From the NCBI RefSeq assembly GCF_949628215.1, contig NC_134283.1, positions 24,096,975-24,160,974 of the forward strand: a DNA stretch of 64,000 nt. Reading direction: 5' to 3'. The position numbers and the translations under genes are program-made. Source of the stretch: Phalacrocorax aristotelis. Lineage: Eukaryota > Chordata > Aves > Suliformes > Phalacrocoracidae. Shown here in pieces: positions 49,101 to 60,310 of the stretch (position 1 is the stretch's first letter; each line of letters opens with the position of its first letter). The notes under the pieces are model-generated. The model searched no databases, was not told the origin of the DNA, and saw only the letters and a program-made list of their open reading frames with translations.

Positions 49101-52100
49101 TGCAGCTGAGCCATGGGAATTTTTCTTGGTGGGTTGCTGGGCTGGTTTTTTTTCCTCACTTTTGGACAAAATCCTCCTATTTCCCTGAAGCAGAGGGGTT
49201 GTGAGTGCAGGGAGGAGCAGGACTCAGAGGAGCAACTGTCCTGCAGAAGTGTTTGGCAGCTCAAGCAGTGAAAGGGGGGGACTCAGGGTCTGAATGAACA
49301 GAGAAACTTGAATGGGGCCCAGCCCTATTAGAGGGATGTAGAACATCTTGTTAGGGCAGAGACCGCAGCCAGGATGGAAAATTACTGGTAGCCCTGCGTT
49401 CCGAGGGCAGGAGGCAGCTGGGGAGAGTTTGGGGGGGCTGGCAGTTTGCCAGCCCCGGCACATGCTTTGTGCTGTGGTGGTGGAGCAGACAGAGCGCAGT
49501 GCATCTCTGCCCTGCACCAAGTCACGGAGGCAATGCTCCCTGTCCTGGGCTCGCAGGCTGCATTGCAGGGAGAGGATGTTGAGCTCCCTGCAGGATTGCA
49601 ACTCCTCAGGCTGCTTCAGTGAAATGTGTGGTGTTAGGCTGGAGAGTGGTGTGGCTGGCTCCTGCCTGTTGCTGCCTGCAGCCCCAGCCGTGAGCTCATG
49701 CACGGGCACTGCCACATCACAGCCTTGCCCCCTCGCTCTGCATGAGGCCCAGTGGTTCTGGGGGAACTGACCTGTCCTGGGACCAATCTGGGGGCTTTGG
49801 GCAGGGCAGGTGTCTCTTTGGAGGTGTCCAAGATCTGATTGCCCTGCTGTCATTCTGACCCTGATTATTTTGGAGCCGGCAAGCTGTGGGCCTTTTGCTG
49901 CCCTGTAGGTGCAAGGCTGGAGCAGATCATGCCTGCCCTAGGGTGGCAGGCAATGGGATGCAGGATGGGGCCCATCACCAACAGACAGTGCTCCAGCCCC
50001 ATGTCCTCGAGCGTAAGCCAGCCTGGTAGCCCCCTTGCTATGGCCATGGCTCCACAGCACATGGTCCCATGCCCATGGAGGAGCTCTGCCTGGCAGACAC
50101 CTCTGCCTCAGAACAAGCACGTCCCCACGGCCCCTGAGGTCACCCTGTCACTGCTTTGTGTGCATTGCTGGTTTCTGAGAGATGGCTCCTTGGCATTTTT
50201 GGAAATAGGCCCTTAGGATATGTCTCACCAACCACTACTTCTCCTTGTTTCTCCCCTTTTTGAACAGCTTGACCAAAACAGCCCATCAAAGTTCTGGGGC
50301 TGAGCAGGGCAGAGCCAGCAGCCACATACTCCAAACAGTTCCTTTATTTAAGGGCAGCAATAAAAGCGTCACACTTGTACACAACCAAACCTATATTTAG
50401 CTCTGACTCTGTGGATTGTCACTGGACTGCATGTGCCTCGGGGTGGTACCTAATCCCTGTTAAACCCTTCAATATAGGTGCATCAACCATGCTGATCCCC
50501 TGCCCAGCCAACACAGCAGCCAGCACATTTGCCCCAGGCCACTTCTCCTCCTGCCCCCCAGATTAGCCCTGTGTGCGGTGTAGGATGCACCCTGGAGCTG
50601 TCGGCCATGTGTCAAACCTTGCCCTGCCTCAGAGCTTGGATTCAAACCTCTGCTTCCCTTGCTGGTCATCTCTATGGTCACTCTCTGCCAGTGGTTACTG
50701 TGTGCTCCATCCATCACCAGCTGTCCTCCACCAGAGGGTTCCTTGCGTCACTGCCAGCACTGGGTGCTGCTGTGGGAAGGGTGGCCAAGGAATGTGGAGG
50801 TACCTGTGGCAGGGTAGAGGCTCCCACCTCTCCTCTGCCAGGTCAAGATGGCACTGTGCAAGGATGCAACAGGAGCTTTGGGGAGGATCAGGGCTGTGCT
50901 GTAGCATTTTTGTTAGAGTTTTATGGCCTTTACCCTCTTCTTCATGAAATCTCTCCAGGTTTCTGCCAGAGATGGGGGAAATGAAAGGTCTCAGGGCCTC
51001 GTGTCCTGCCACCTTCCCTCTGCCAGCAGTGGCATCACTGGGGTCAGCAGTTCCGGCCCCTCTGCTCTCTACTTGCAGGCGTGACTGCTGGGGCAGCTCC
51101 AACACCAGGGATGCCAGCTAGAAGGGCAGCCCATTGCTCTCAAGCTGGTCTTGTTCAAGAGAAGTGACTCTTGGAGAGGGACGGGGGCCTTCTGGGAGCT
51201 GAGCTTTTGCTGGAGTTTTGCTCTGGAGCCCCAGCAGCATCCCCATCTGCCTGCCTCACCATGCTGAAAGTGGAGCTGCTGTAAGGCTGCTTGTGGACAT
51301 AACTGCCCTGGATAAGAGCATGGCAGCCCTGCCTGGGCCCAGCTGCTCTGTGCCTCAGTTTCCCTACCAACAAATCCCGCAAGAAGACCTCCTACAGAGG
51401 TACGTGAAACCTTCATGTGGATGTTCCCAGCCTGCAGTGGTACTTTGTACAGGTAGACAGTGTAAAACCCCATCCCTACCTGTGCACATAACCCTGGGCT
51501 TCAGGGAGGATCTGCAGCCCCTGTCACCACATGGGATGAGCCAGATCCATCCCAGGGCCAGGGACCACAGGTCCCTGGCTGTATGCTGTGTTCTGGCTAT
51601 GGAGTTGTTATTCAGAGCAGCTCTGGCTGTGGTGCAGAAGGGAGCTGCCACTTTTGCATCAATGATGACAGCCCCTCCTGTGCTCCCTCACTGTTGCTGG
51701 CATTGGCAGTGCCGTGGAAAATTACTCTGTGTTGCTGGTGGAGGAGTAAACCTGGGCACATGGGAAGGAGGGGTCTGCAAAATTACACTAGCTGGCCAGG
51801 GTGTGTCCTTTGGAGACACACCAGACAGCTGGGGTGGGCAAATCCAGCTCCCAGCCAGGGGGCTTAAAATAGCATCTTCTGCTGCCTGGCTTGGCCCCCT
51901 CCACTCACCACGGGGGAGGATGGAGGCTGGCTGGGGAAGATGGGGTGAATGGCCCTGGGATGGCACACTCCGCTCCAGCCCACTAGCCTGCAGATGCAGG
52001 GCAGAGGCTCGGGTCTCATAAGCAGCACTGTGCTTCTGGCAGCCTTTCCTATGTCACTTGTAACCCCACAGCACCCAACTTCTTCCTCCCACTTCTGGCT

Positions 52101-54900
52101 TCTGTCTATCTGGAGTACCTGGCACACCATGGTACAGATGAGGTGGTTCCCAGGCTGCTTGGGCTTTGCAGGAGCCTGGCCAGGAGTCCATGTGCTGCTG
52201 GGGAGGCTGATGGCAGGCTGCCAGCTCAGGTGGGGACCCCAGCTCTGAGCAGCATGGGGAGACAGTTCACTGCAGGGTGTATTCAGAGCTCGGTTTATCC
52301 CCTCAGACCCACTTGCTTTGGTGGACCAAGGTTCGGGGTAATGGCCTTATGGCCAGCCTGAGCCTCTGTCCATCACCACCCAACTGCTCTGATATGTGTG
52401 GCAGCACAACGAAGGTGGGAAACTGTCCCCAGGAGACAATAGCAAAGTCCAGCTGGGAGAGACCAAGGGGTTTGGTTGTGGCAGAATTTGGTGGATACCT
52501 CTCTTGGGGTGGGCCCGGACCAGGGAACATACCCTGTGCTTGACTTATCCCCAACACAATCCCCGCTCTTTGGCGCAAGGGGCAGGACGTCCCTCAGACA
52601 GCTGCAGCCCAACTTCAACATCATTACCTACATCTGTGGGCAGAGGGCTCCTTGGGTCCTTGGGAAGTGACAGTGACACAGCAGCACCTGGAAATGAGTG
52701 TCAGGGGTGTGTGGCTAAATGCTGGGAGATCACACAAGTCTGTGAGTAGCATCCCCAAACCCCAGCAAGGCCCAGGCGAGTGTCTGTCCAGGGCTGTGAC
52801 CTCCTGGTGCCATCTCTGGATCCAGACCTCTGTTTGACTGGCTTAGTGTCACATGGCTGAGCTAAAAGCACAGGGAAAGCCACGTGGAAAAAGCCATGTT
52901 GACCTGCATTAAAAGCACAATGAAAAATAATGTGGAAAAATCCATGCTGTAAAACTCCCTCACTTCCCTTTAATCACAAAATTCAGGGTGTGGATGGATC
53001 TGCTTACAGGTGATTTCTGAACTCCCACATGAGGTGACACCCCGGTCCCTCCAGCTTGGAGCACAGAAAGCTTGTGCTCTTCCCAAGCCTAATGAATTGT
53101 GCAATTATGTCAGCCATGTGGCCCTGCTCCTTTGGCAAGGTAGCCATCTAAAAGCTGTTATTTGATAAAGTTGGACTTAATATAGAGAATATAAATCCCC
53201 AATGTGAAAATCATTCATTTCTGTAGAAATGCCTGGCAACTGGGACAGGAGGAGATGTAAATTTGCACAATGTCAGGAAGATCTGAATCCAACCCTGTCT
53301 CATCCCTGAGCAGTTCAGAGGAAAGCCCTTGGATTCTGGACCTGCAGAAGAGGGTGAAGGCAGGAAAGTGCTGGGTGCTGGGCTGACTCCTAGTTGAGGG
53401 ATTAAACTAGTGCTCCCTGACATCCTGGGTGTTTTATTCTTTTGAGATGAGAAAGCGAACACAGCCTGGATGCAGAGCTCCTGGTGACTCAGCGGGAGAT
53501 GCCGAAATCAGCTGAAAACTGGTTGCCATCCAAAAAACCTGGGACAAGCTGTTAAAACAGATGTACTAGGGATGGAGATGAACGTCTATATCAGCAGACA
53601 TTCCTCCAGCCCCTCAGCAGGCATTTGTAGAATGATCTGCCTGTGGCCGCTCTCAAGGCATCTCATGGCCCAGCAGTGAAAGGTGCCATGAAGTGCAGGG
53701 GTACATTGGCCACTGTGGCTGGCCAAGGGGTGATGAGGCTGAGATCTGGAATGCCTGGTTCAACCCAGGTGCTGAGAGCAGCCCGTGGGCACCTGCTGCC
53801 ATCCTGGGAATTTAGGGTTGGGGGCAAACTTGGATCTTTTGATGAGGGTGGTGCTAACAAGACCCCCTCGAGCTGCCAGCACTGCTCCCAAGGCCCATGG
53901 TTGGTGGTTTCAGGGACCACCAAGAAATCCCTTTCCAGGGCCAGCCTAGGTCTGCTACTGGCTGGTCCCCAGGACCTCCAGGGCAGAGGCTGTCTCCAAG
54001 ATCCCAGCACCCAAATCCCAACCCTCTTGCAGCATTTTGCATAGACCCCTCTTGGCATAGGAGAACCCAAGCCTCACGCGTCCTACAAGAAACCTTGGCT
54101 TTCCCATGCTGACAGGTAAATAGCACTGAAACGCAGGATGAAGCACCATCAGGCCCTGACTCACACACACCATCTTTGCAATGAAGATATGAAATGGTTT
54201 GCCTGGACTCTCCTGACAGAAGTGCCTGCCAGGGAAAAGGAGCGGGTGATAACCTGGAGACCAGACCAGACCACAGCCCTGACCATGGGGAGCAGCCTGA
54301 GTTCTCCCAGGTGGGCATCATGTGGGACTGGGTACGATGGGGAACCAAGCCCATGGAGGGAAGGTGATAGGGTCCTCAGCAGTTTCCCTATGCAGATGTT
54401 TTGGTAAGGGCCAGTTCTGGGTTTTGAATGGCATGTCTTGAGCAGTTGTGTCAGGCAACTTGGGAGTGGAGGCTGTTACATCCCTAGTTATGGAAAAACT
54501 GAATTAAAGTGATACTAAAAAAGTACAGAGGAAGGAACGGTGGCAGGATAGGCTTGTCCAGGTTGGAGGCAAGCAGGAATCAGCCCTTGCTCTAGGGGCA
54601 GGCCGGGGGCCTCTGTCCTTGCTGCACCAGCTATCCCAATTCAGGACATAGCCTTGCTTCATACCCTGCCACCTTGGGAGCCCATGCTCCTTTAGAAACC
54701 TGGGCACCATTATGAGGGTGGTGGGTAAACCGCCACAAACTGGCTGCCCTGCAAAGCTGGTGGCCCCTGATGATGCAGGATCCCAGTCAGGGCAGAGGGA
54801 GGCACCACCAGCATCTACACCTCATGTAGAAGATGAAGGTCTTGCATCTTCCCTGCTGTGGGACTGGCCCTCTCCAAACCCCCCACCCCCATAGCAGTGT
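43161..54900. other. GC-rich intergenic DNA between GINS3 and NDRG4
   Basis: About 11.7 kb with many overlapping open frames on both strands, the longest about 267 codons at 51,218-52,021. None has a recognisable domain or starts and stops in a conserved-looking way. No transposon was recognised. Upstream enhancers or a non-coding transcript for NDRG4 are possible but nothing direct supports them. Confidence 0.4.
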
Positions 54901-55049
54901 TCACAGCCCCAGGTTTTGCCTGACCCAAACAGCCACCCCACAACCTCCTGCTCTACCCCAAACAGCTGCCACCCTATATCCCCAGCATCAATATGTGGGG
55001 GGGTCATCACCACCCCGGCTATGGCCTCCACTCTTGGGTGTTCCTTCAG

Positions 55050-55480
55050 ACACCATGGCTATCACCATCCTCACACTTGCCACCCCCAGGCCATTATGGC
55101 TCTGCTGTGGGGACCCTCATTGCACAGGTCCCCCTTATCCTGGGACCACCTGGGCCCCTTAACCATGACCATCCTATGCTCAGGGGAACCTGCACCTTCA
55201 CGCTCCAGAAGACACCCAGGTCCCTTGTCATCCTTGTTCTTGTTCCTGGACACTCCCAGGCCCTTTGGCCTTCTTGGCCCCGCTGCCCAGACTGTCTAGA
55301 TCCCTTGGCTGTAATGGCTCTGGTTCCACGTGTCCCTGTTGCACAGGTCCTCTCTTGTCCCGGGATCCTTCCCAGGCACCTTGATCATCACCATCCCCTG
55401 CTTTTGGGGACTCCCAGACAACAGGGACCCTCTGGACCCATTAACGATCATTGTCCAGCCCTGGAAGCTCCATGGTTCCC
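55050..55480. repeat. Degenerate minisatellite-like region
   Basis: Phrases such as tgcacaggtcccccttatcc and tgcacaggtcctctcttgtc recur about 215 bases apart, each followed by similar caggcaccttgatcatcacc-type sequence. Unit boundaries are unclear by eye. Confidence 0.4.
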
Positions 55481-55494
55481 TACGGGGGGATGTA

Positions 55495-55757
55495 TGCCAC
55501 CCCCATTACAGCACTCCATCTCCTGTGTAACAGCCTCCCCCCGCGCCCCCCCCAGGCAGCGCTCCATCTCGCATGTAACCCCCCGGCAGCGTAACGCGAG
55601 TGTAATCCCCCCTTCCCGCAGCCCTCCATCTCCCGTGTAACCCCCCGTACCCCCAGCAGCGCTCCGTCTCCCCTGTAACGCCCCCCCCCATCTCGCCATC
55701 TCCCGTGAACCCCCCCTCCCCACCGGCAGGGCTCCATCTCCCGTGTAACCCCCTCCT
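55495..55757. repeat. C-rich minisatellite upstream of NDRG4
   Basis: At least seven imperfect units share a core such as ctccatctcccgtgtaaccc, separated by C-runs and cggcag-type spacers of variable length. The minus strand therefore carries repeated G-runs capable of forming G-quadruplexes. It lies 260-520 bases before the NDRG4 start codon, at the edge of its CpG island. Confidence 0.8.
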
Positions 55758-56200
55758 CCCTCAGCCCCGGCCCGGACACATTGTCCTCCTGGCTCCCCGC
55801 GGCGCCGGCCCCTCCCCTCCGGCCCCGGCGAGGGGAGGACCCCGCCCGGCGGGGGCTGTGCCCAGCCTTGTCCCTGCACCGCCCTGTGCGCCTCGCACCG
55901 GCTCCGACACCGGCTTTGCTCGCTCCCCGCGCCGGGGACCGCCGCCGCCGCCGCCCCCTCCCTCCGTCCCGCCCCGCCCCGCCCCTCCCGCTGGCGGCGT
56001 CGGGACCCGCCGCCCCGGCATGAAGGTGCTCCGGCACAAGATCGAGCTGCTGACAGGTACGGCCCGGCCCGGGCGTTCCGGGGCGGAGGGGGGGGTCGGG
56101 GCTGAGAGGAGCCGGGCGCTGGGGCGATGGGGTCGGGGGGGAAGAGCTTTCAGCCCCTGCCGCCGAGAAGATGGGGCAACACCCCCCCCCCCCGCCCCTT
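55730..56200 (+). promoter_or_regulatory. CpG-island promoter of NDRG4 (long-form first exon)
   Basis: Dense CpG, a (GCC)5 tract at about 55,939-55,954 and clustered GC boxes (gccccgccccgcccctccc, about 55,970-55,988) lie directly before the start codon at 56,020. There is no TATA box. Confidence 0.7.
56020..56056 (+). CDS. NDRG4: NDRG4 coding exon 1
   Basis: 37 bases encoding MKVLRHKIELLT plus one base of a glycine codon; donor acag/gtacgg. Confidence 0.92.
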
Positions 56201-59200
56201 CTCCCGCAGGTATGGGTTGCTGGGGAGGAACGATGCTTTTGGGGTACGGGAGGTGATGCCAGGGGAGGTGCCAGGGCTGCAGCGGGGAAAGCCCAGCCTG
56301 GGGGGGCCGAGTCGGCAGCGTCCTGGCACGGGGGGCCGCCAAGCAGACAGCCGGTGTGTATGTGGGGTGCCTGTGGGACTGCTGGAGCATCCCTGCAGCA
56401 CCTGCTCTTCCGCCAGCCTCCCCGGATGCCTCCCCGCTGCCTGGGTGCCCTGAGGATGTGGCTGGGGAGGAGGTTGCTCTTAGCAATAGCCCCTTCAAGA
56501 CAGTCTGTGTCCCCGCAGAGCCCCCTGCTGCCACCTCCCATTACCCCCCACCCCCCGAGGCCAGGATGCTCAGCCCCTGCATCGGGGGCATTGGATCCCC
56601 TGACCTGATGGGTCTCACGCTGTGCCCTGCCTGCTCCTGTGCTCCCCAGTTGGACCACACCGTTAGACTGGTTTGTGGGGGCTGCTGGGGTGCAGTCGTA
56701 TGCCCCTCCACAGGGGCAGAGCAAGCTGTGGGTGTTTATCCTCCACCAGCAGGGAGGGAGGTGGCCTAGGCTGTGCTGCACTGGGGTTTTCCTCCACCCC
56801 ACCCCAGCTCCTCAGCAGTCCTGCTCAGGGGGGTGAAGCTGTGGGCACACTTCTGTATCTCAAACTGGGGCTGCAGGTTCCCTTCCTTCCTCTTCCTGCC
56901 TTGCAGAAGGTCCCCTTGGTTTTGCCGTCTGGCATTGCCAGCCCTTGCTCCTACAGATTTGCCTCCCCGTCTGTTGTGCACTGCTCAGTTAGCCTGGAGA
57001 ATCTGTGCCAACATCCCATGGCAAGGGATGCCAGGGCAGGACACAGGTGGTCAATGGAGAGACTCCTGTGAGACTGGTGCATTGTCTGAGGGACCCTTGC
57101 TTTCCAATCAGACATGCTGCCCAGTGTTAAACCCTTCCCACAGCCTCGTAACGATGATGATGATGATATTAATAATAATAGTAATAATAATAATGATTTT
57201 CCTTGCCACAAGCTGGTTCTCCTCAAATAAGCCAACACTGGGCTGCAGATCCCTGGGGAAGGTAAGCCAACGTGGCTGTTTCCAACCCCGTCTATATATG
57301 CAGTACCAGGGCCCTGATGGGGCAGAGCACTAGTCCTAGACAGAGCACTAATGTCATGCTGGGTTTGGGACTGATTTGGGATTAGGGAGGAGGCGTGTCC
57401 CAGCTGTGCCCAGGAAATGGTGGCACCACACTGGGAACGCAGAGTGGGAGCAGAGATGGGTGCACTTGGGGTGGCACCCTGAGGATGAGTGCTGTTGGGT
57501 AGCATTGGGGCGAGCTGGAGGGAAAAGGGCTCTCTGCCAGCCACATTGCCCTGGCGTGCGATGGGAGCCAAGTTATTTTAGCAAGGAGATCTGGAGCTAT
57601 GGCTTTCTCACAAGCCCTCTGCAGTGACAGCGGCCCAGCTGGGTTGGGTGACAATGCCCACAGCCCCACTGCTGTGCTGGCAGGAGCAGGGATGAGGGTA
57701 CCTGTAGGGTGGCATGGGAAGCAGAGCACCCAGGCATGGGGAGCCGGCTGTGATCCTACTCACAGGCAGCTGCACCCATGGGACTCCCCAATGTACTGAT
57801 CCCTTCTCTGTTCCCATGCTCAGCACCACTTTAAGTGACTATCCATCCCGCACTGAGGATGCTGGTTAGTGCAGGGCTCTATCACACCCCTTGTGAGCCA
57901 GCTTTCCCCCTACCACACGAGTAACGTCACGGGGCCTTTCCTCATTGCTTGGCCACCCTCCTTCCCATATTAGCTGGAGGCTTTAATTAATAAAGGCATT
58001 CACCATATGCTAAGTGCTGTTCCGGACTGCCCTGGGGCTGTGGCCACACAGTGGGTTGGTGCAGTCAGTGTGGGACGCTCCTGCTCTTTTCCAGGCCCAG
58101 CTAATGGTGAGGCTGATTTTCCTCCCATTTTTAACCCTAGGATTATGCCTCAGAGAATTGTGGGCTTGCTCGGTTGGTGACACTGTGGTCTTGGCTGTGC
58201 TGGTGGGCTGCAGGTGAGGGCTGTCCCCTTGCGCAAAGCCATTTCCCCAGCAGCAGCCCAGTCTGGACTAGCATGTCCCAGATGTGTGACTCTCCATGGG
58301 GCTGTCGGCACCACTCCCCAGGGACTGGGGTTTTGTGTGGCCCCTGGTGCAGCGGGACCCTCTGTGTAGGGTGTAACATGGAGACCCCCAGCGCAGGGCA
58401 CCCTGGGACTCCCGGGAGGCTTCACAGTGGTGTTTCTCCCTCCAAACAGTTCTGGTTTGTTGGATGGCTCCCAAGGAGCAAAGTGTGGTATCTGCAGAAA
58501 GCAGCCAGGTAGCATGGCCTGCTTGGTGTTTGAATGGAACACCTAGTCGGATAAGCGAAAGCTGGCTTTGGAAGGGAGTTTATGACCAGCTCCCATATTC
58601 CTGGTGGCCTTGCAATGCTCATGGCATTGCTTGGTCTTTCCATATTGCCAGCCCGGGCTGACCCATGTTTGAAGATGGACAAAGCATGGAGCAGGCTTGG
58701 CTGAGGCTGTGGGTAGAGCAAGGTCCATGTCTGCTGCAGCGCTAGCATGGTCCCATATCATCCCTGGTATCCCCGGGGACATTGCAAAGGGTGGATAGCC
58801 TGGACTGTCCTGTGTCCCCCATGTCTATCACCTTCTATGTGCAGACAGCTGCTGGGATTGCAGGCACCCCCTTGCTCCCCTCTGCTTTTGAAGCTGGGTT
58901 TGTGCCTGGGGATGTTTTTCAAGATGCCGGCATTGTGTGTGGGGGGGGTATGAAGTCCCGCTGCCCTGGTCAGCAGCATCCAGTCTCACATCTCAGCTGA
59001 GTGGTGGCTCCATGGAGAAGTCTGTCCCTGCAAGCCCTGGGCTGAGCTGCTGGCTGGCCAGCACCTGCTTCACAGGCAAGGAGAAGAGTTTGGGAGTAAA
59101 GGCTTCACATTTGATTTTCTCCCATCATTGCAATACAAACTTCAGGCTGTCTCTCTTCTCCCCTGCTGCTTGGGAAATCCCTCTGCCTCCCAGCACAGCT

Positions 59201-60310
59201 AAGAAACATCACCCCTCGTTCTGGCTGTGCAGGGAGATCTTCTTCTCTTCCGCCCATAGCTGTCTGCAGCCTAAAACCAGCCAAAACGTTGGATTTTCTC
59301 TCTCTGATGCTGGAAACTGGGGTGGGGATTGGGATGTTCTTGCCCTGGGTTGAGTGCTTACAGTGGTGATCAGCATGGACAGAGCAGTTTGCCTAAGACC
59401 ATGCTCTGGAGGCAGGTCTGCCCTTAACTGGGGGAACTAGACCAGGCTGGGAGCTGGGAACCGAGCTTCTCCAGGCACTCTTTGCCCTGTGCTGCTTCCA
59501 GCTCCCAGCACAGGGGCTTGCTGTGTCCCCCGGACAAGATGAAGCACCAAGTCCCCATGGTAGATGGGTGGAGTGGAGCTGATTTGGGTCCTGTCCCCAT
59601 GGGCAGGGAGACTTGGGAGGCTCTGGGGGACTGGGGCCAAGGGGACCGAGGCAGGTCCCCATGGGCACTGACATCTCCCTTGCCCTGGGCAGGACTGTTG
59701 CTGCAGGAGATGACCATGGCAGGTCTGCATGAGCTGCGCTTCACCGAGGAGAAGCCGCTGCTACGGGGCCAGGATGCTGAGCTGGTGAGTCCGGTGACTG
59801 CACTGGCTCTGGCTCCTTCACGTGGGGTGCCAGGACATGGGTGCTTAAGTGGGAGCTTGGGGTGGGGTTGTGTGCTGGTATTGGGTTCATGTGTGTGCAC
59901 ATGCATGTTGGTATTCAGTGCATGTGTGTGTGCAGATGTGTGCTGGTATCGATACACGTGCATGGGTGAGCACGGGTTCTGGTTTGGTGTGGTGATGTGT
60001 GTGTGAAGTGTTGCACGTACATGCTAACACATACTTATGTGTGTGCACACATGCAGGTAGTGCATGCACATGTGTGCTGGTACTGTAGATGTGCGTGTAT
60101 ACGTGCACATGAGTGGGCATTGTGTCCCCCTGCAGCCAGCACTGCCCCAGGGAATGGGTGCTTATGGTATCAGGCGGCTTTGCGAGCTGGGTTGTAGGAG
60201 TGCGCCACAGGAGTAAGGGGAAGCACGGGAATTGCTCTGTCCCTAATGCCTCCTTCTCTCTCTAGGAGAACTCAGATGTCTTCCTCTCCACTGTGGACAT
60301 GGACTGGAAG
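56020..60310 (+). CDS. NDRG4: NDRG4 (N-myc downstream-regulated gene 4), first three coding exons, partial
   Basis: NDRG4 is an NDR-family protein with an inactive alpha/beta-hydrolase fold, mainly in brain and heart cytoplasm. Only its long N-terminal extension is in the window; the fold itself lies beyond the right edge. Coding exons are 56,020-56,056, 59,693-59,784 and 60,266-60,310 (58 residues), with phases 1 and 0 and GT-AG junctions. The product begins MKVLRHKIELLTG, continues LLLQEMTMAGLHELRFTEEK and PLLRGQDAEL, and ends ENSDVFLSTVDMDWK. It matches my memory of the long human isoform (MKVLGHKLELLTG, then MAGLQELRFPEEKPLLRGQ) at most positions. The next expected exon would begin E-H-D-I-E-T-P-Y-G and is not present, nor is the alternative MPECWDG first exon. 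The gene follows GINS3 on the same strand, as I recall for human chromosome 16. Confidence 0.93.
56057..59692 (+). other. NDRG4 intron 1
   Basis: A 3.6-kb GC-rich intron with a trinucleotide microsatellite (57,153-57,194). No transposon was recognised. Confidence 0.85.
57153..57194. repeat. (GAT)n(AAT)n trinucleotide microsatellite
   Basis: Five gat units followed by an imperfect aat run, in NDRG4 intron 1. Confidence 0.85.
59693..59784 (+). CDS. NDRG4: NDRG4 coding exon 2
   Basis: 92 bases after acceptor ccctgggcag, completing the glycine and ending D-A-E-L before donor gtgagt. Confidence 0.93.
59888..60115. repeat. TG/CA-rich alternating purine-pyrimidine tract
   Basis: Recurrent gtgtgtgca, catgtgtgtg and tgcacacatgca blocks with a repeated tgtgctggtat phrase, in NDRG4 intron 2. 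It is an interrupted dinucleotide-type repeat. Confidence 0.65.
60266..60310 (+). CDS. NDRG4: NDRG4 coding exon 3
   Basis: 45 bases, in phase 0 at both ends, encoding ENSDVFLSTVDMDWK; acceptor ctctctctag, donor gtagga. Confidence 0.92.

Noticed and set aside
51218-52021. Plus-strand open frame of about 267 codons
   Set aside because: No domain, no splice context, and several competing frames over the same GC-rich stretch.
55480-56802. Minus-strand open frame of about 440 codons
   Set aside because: It crosses the NDRG4 CpG island and the minisatellite. Its length reflects GC-rich sequence and repeat units, and it contains no recognisable domain.
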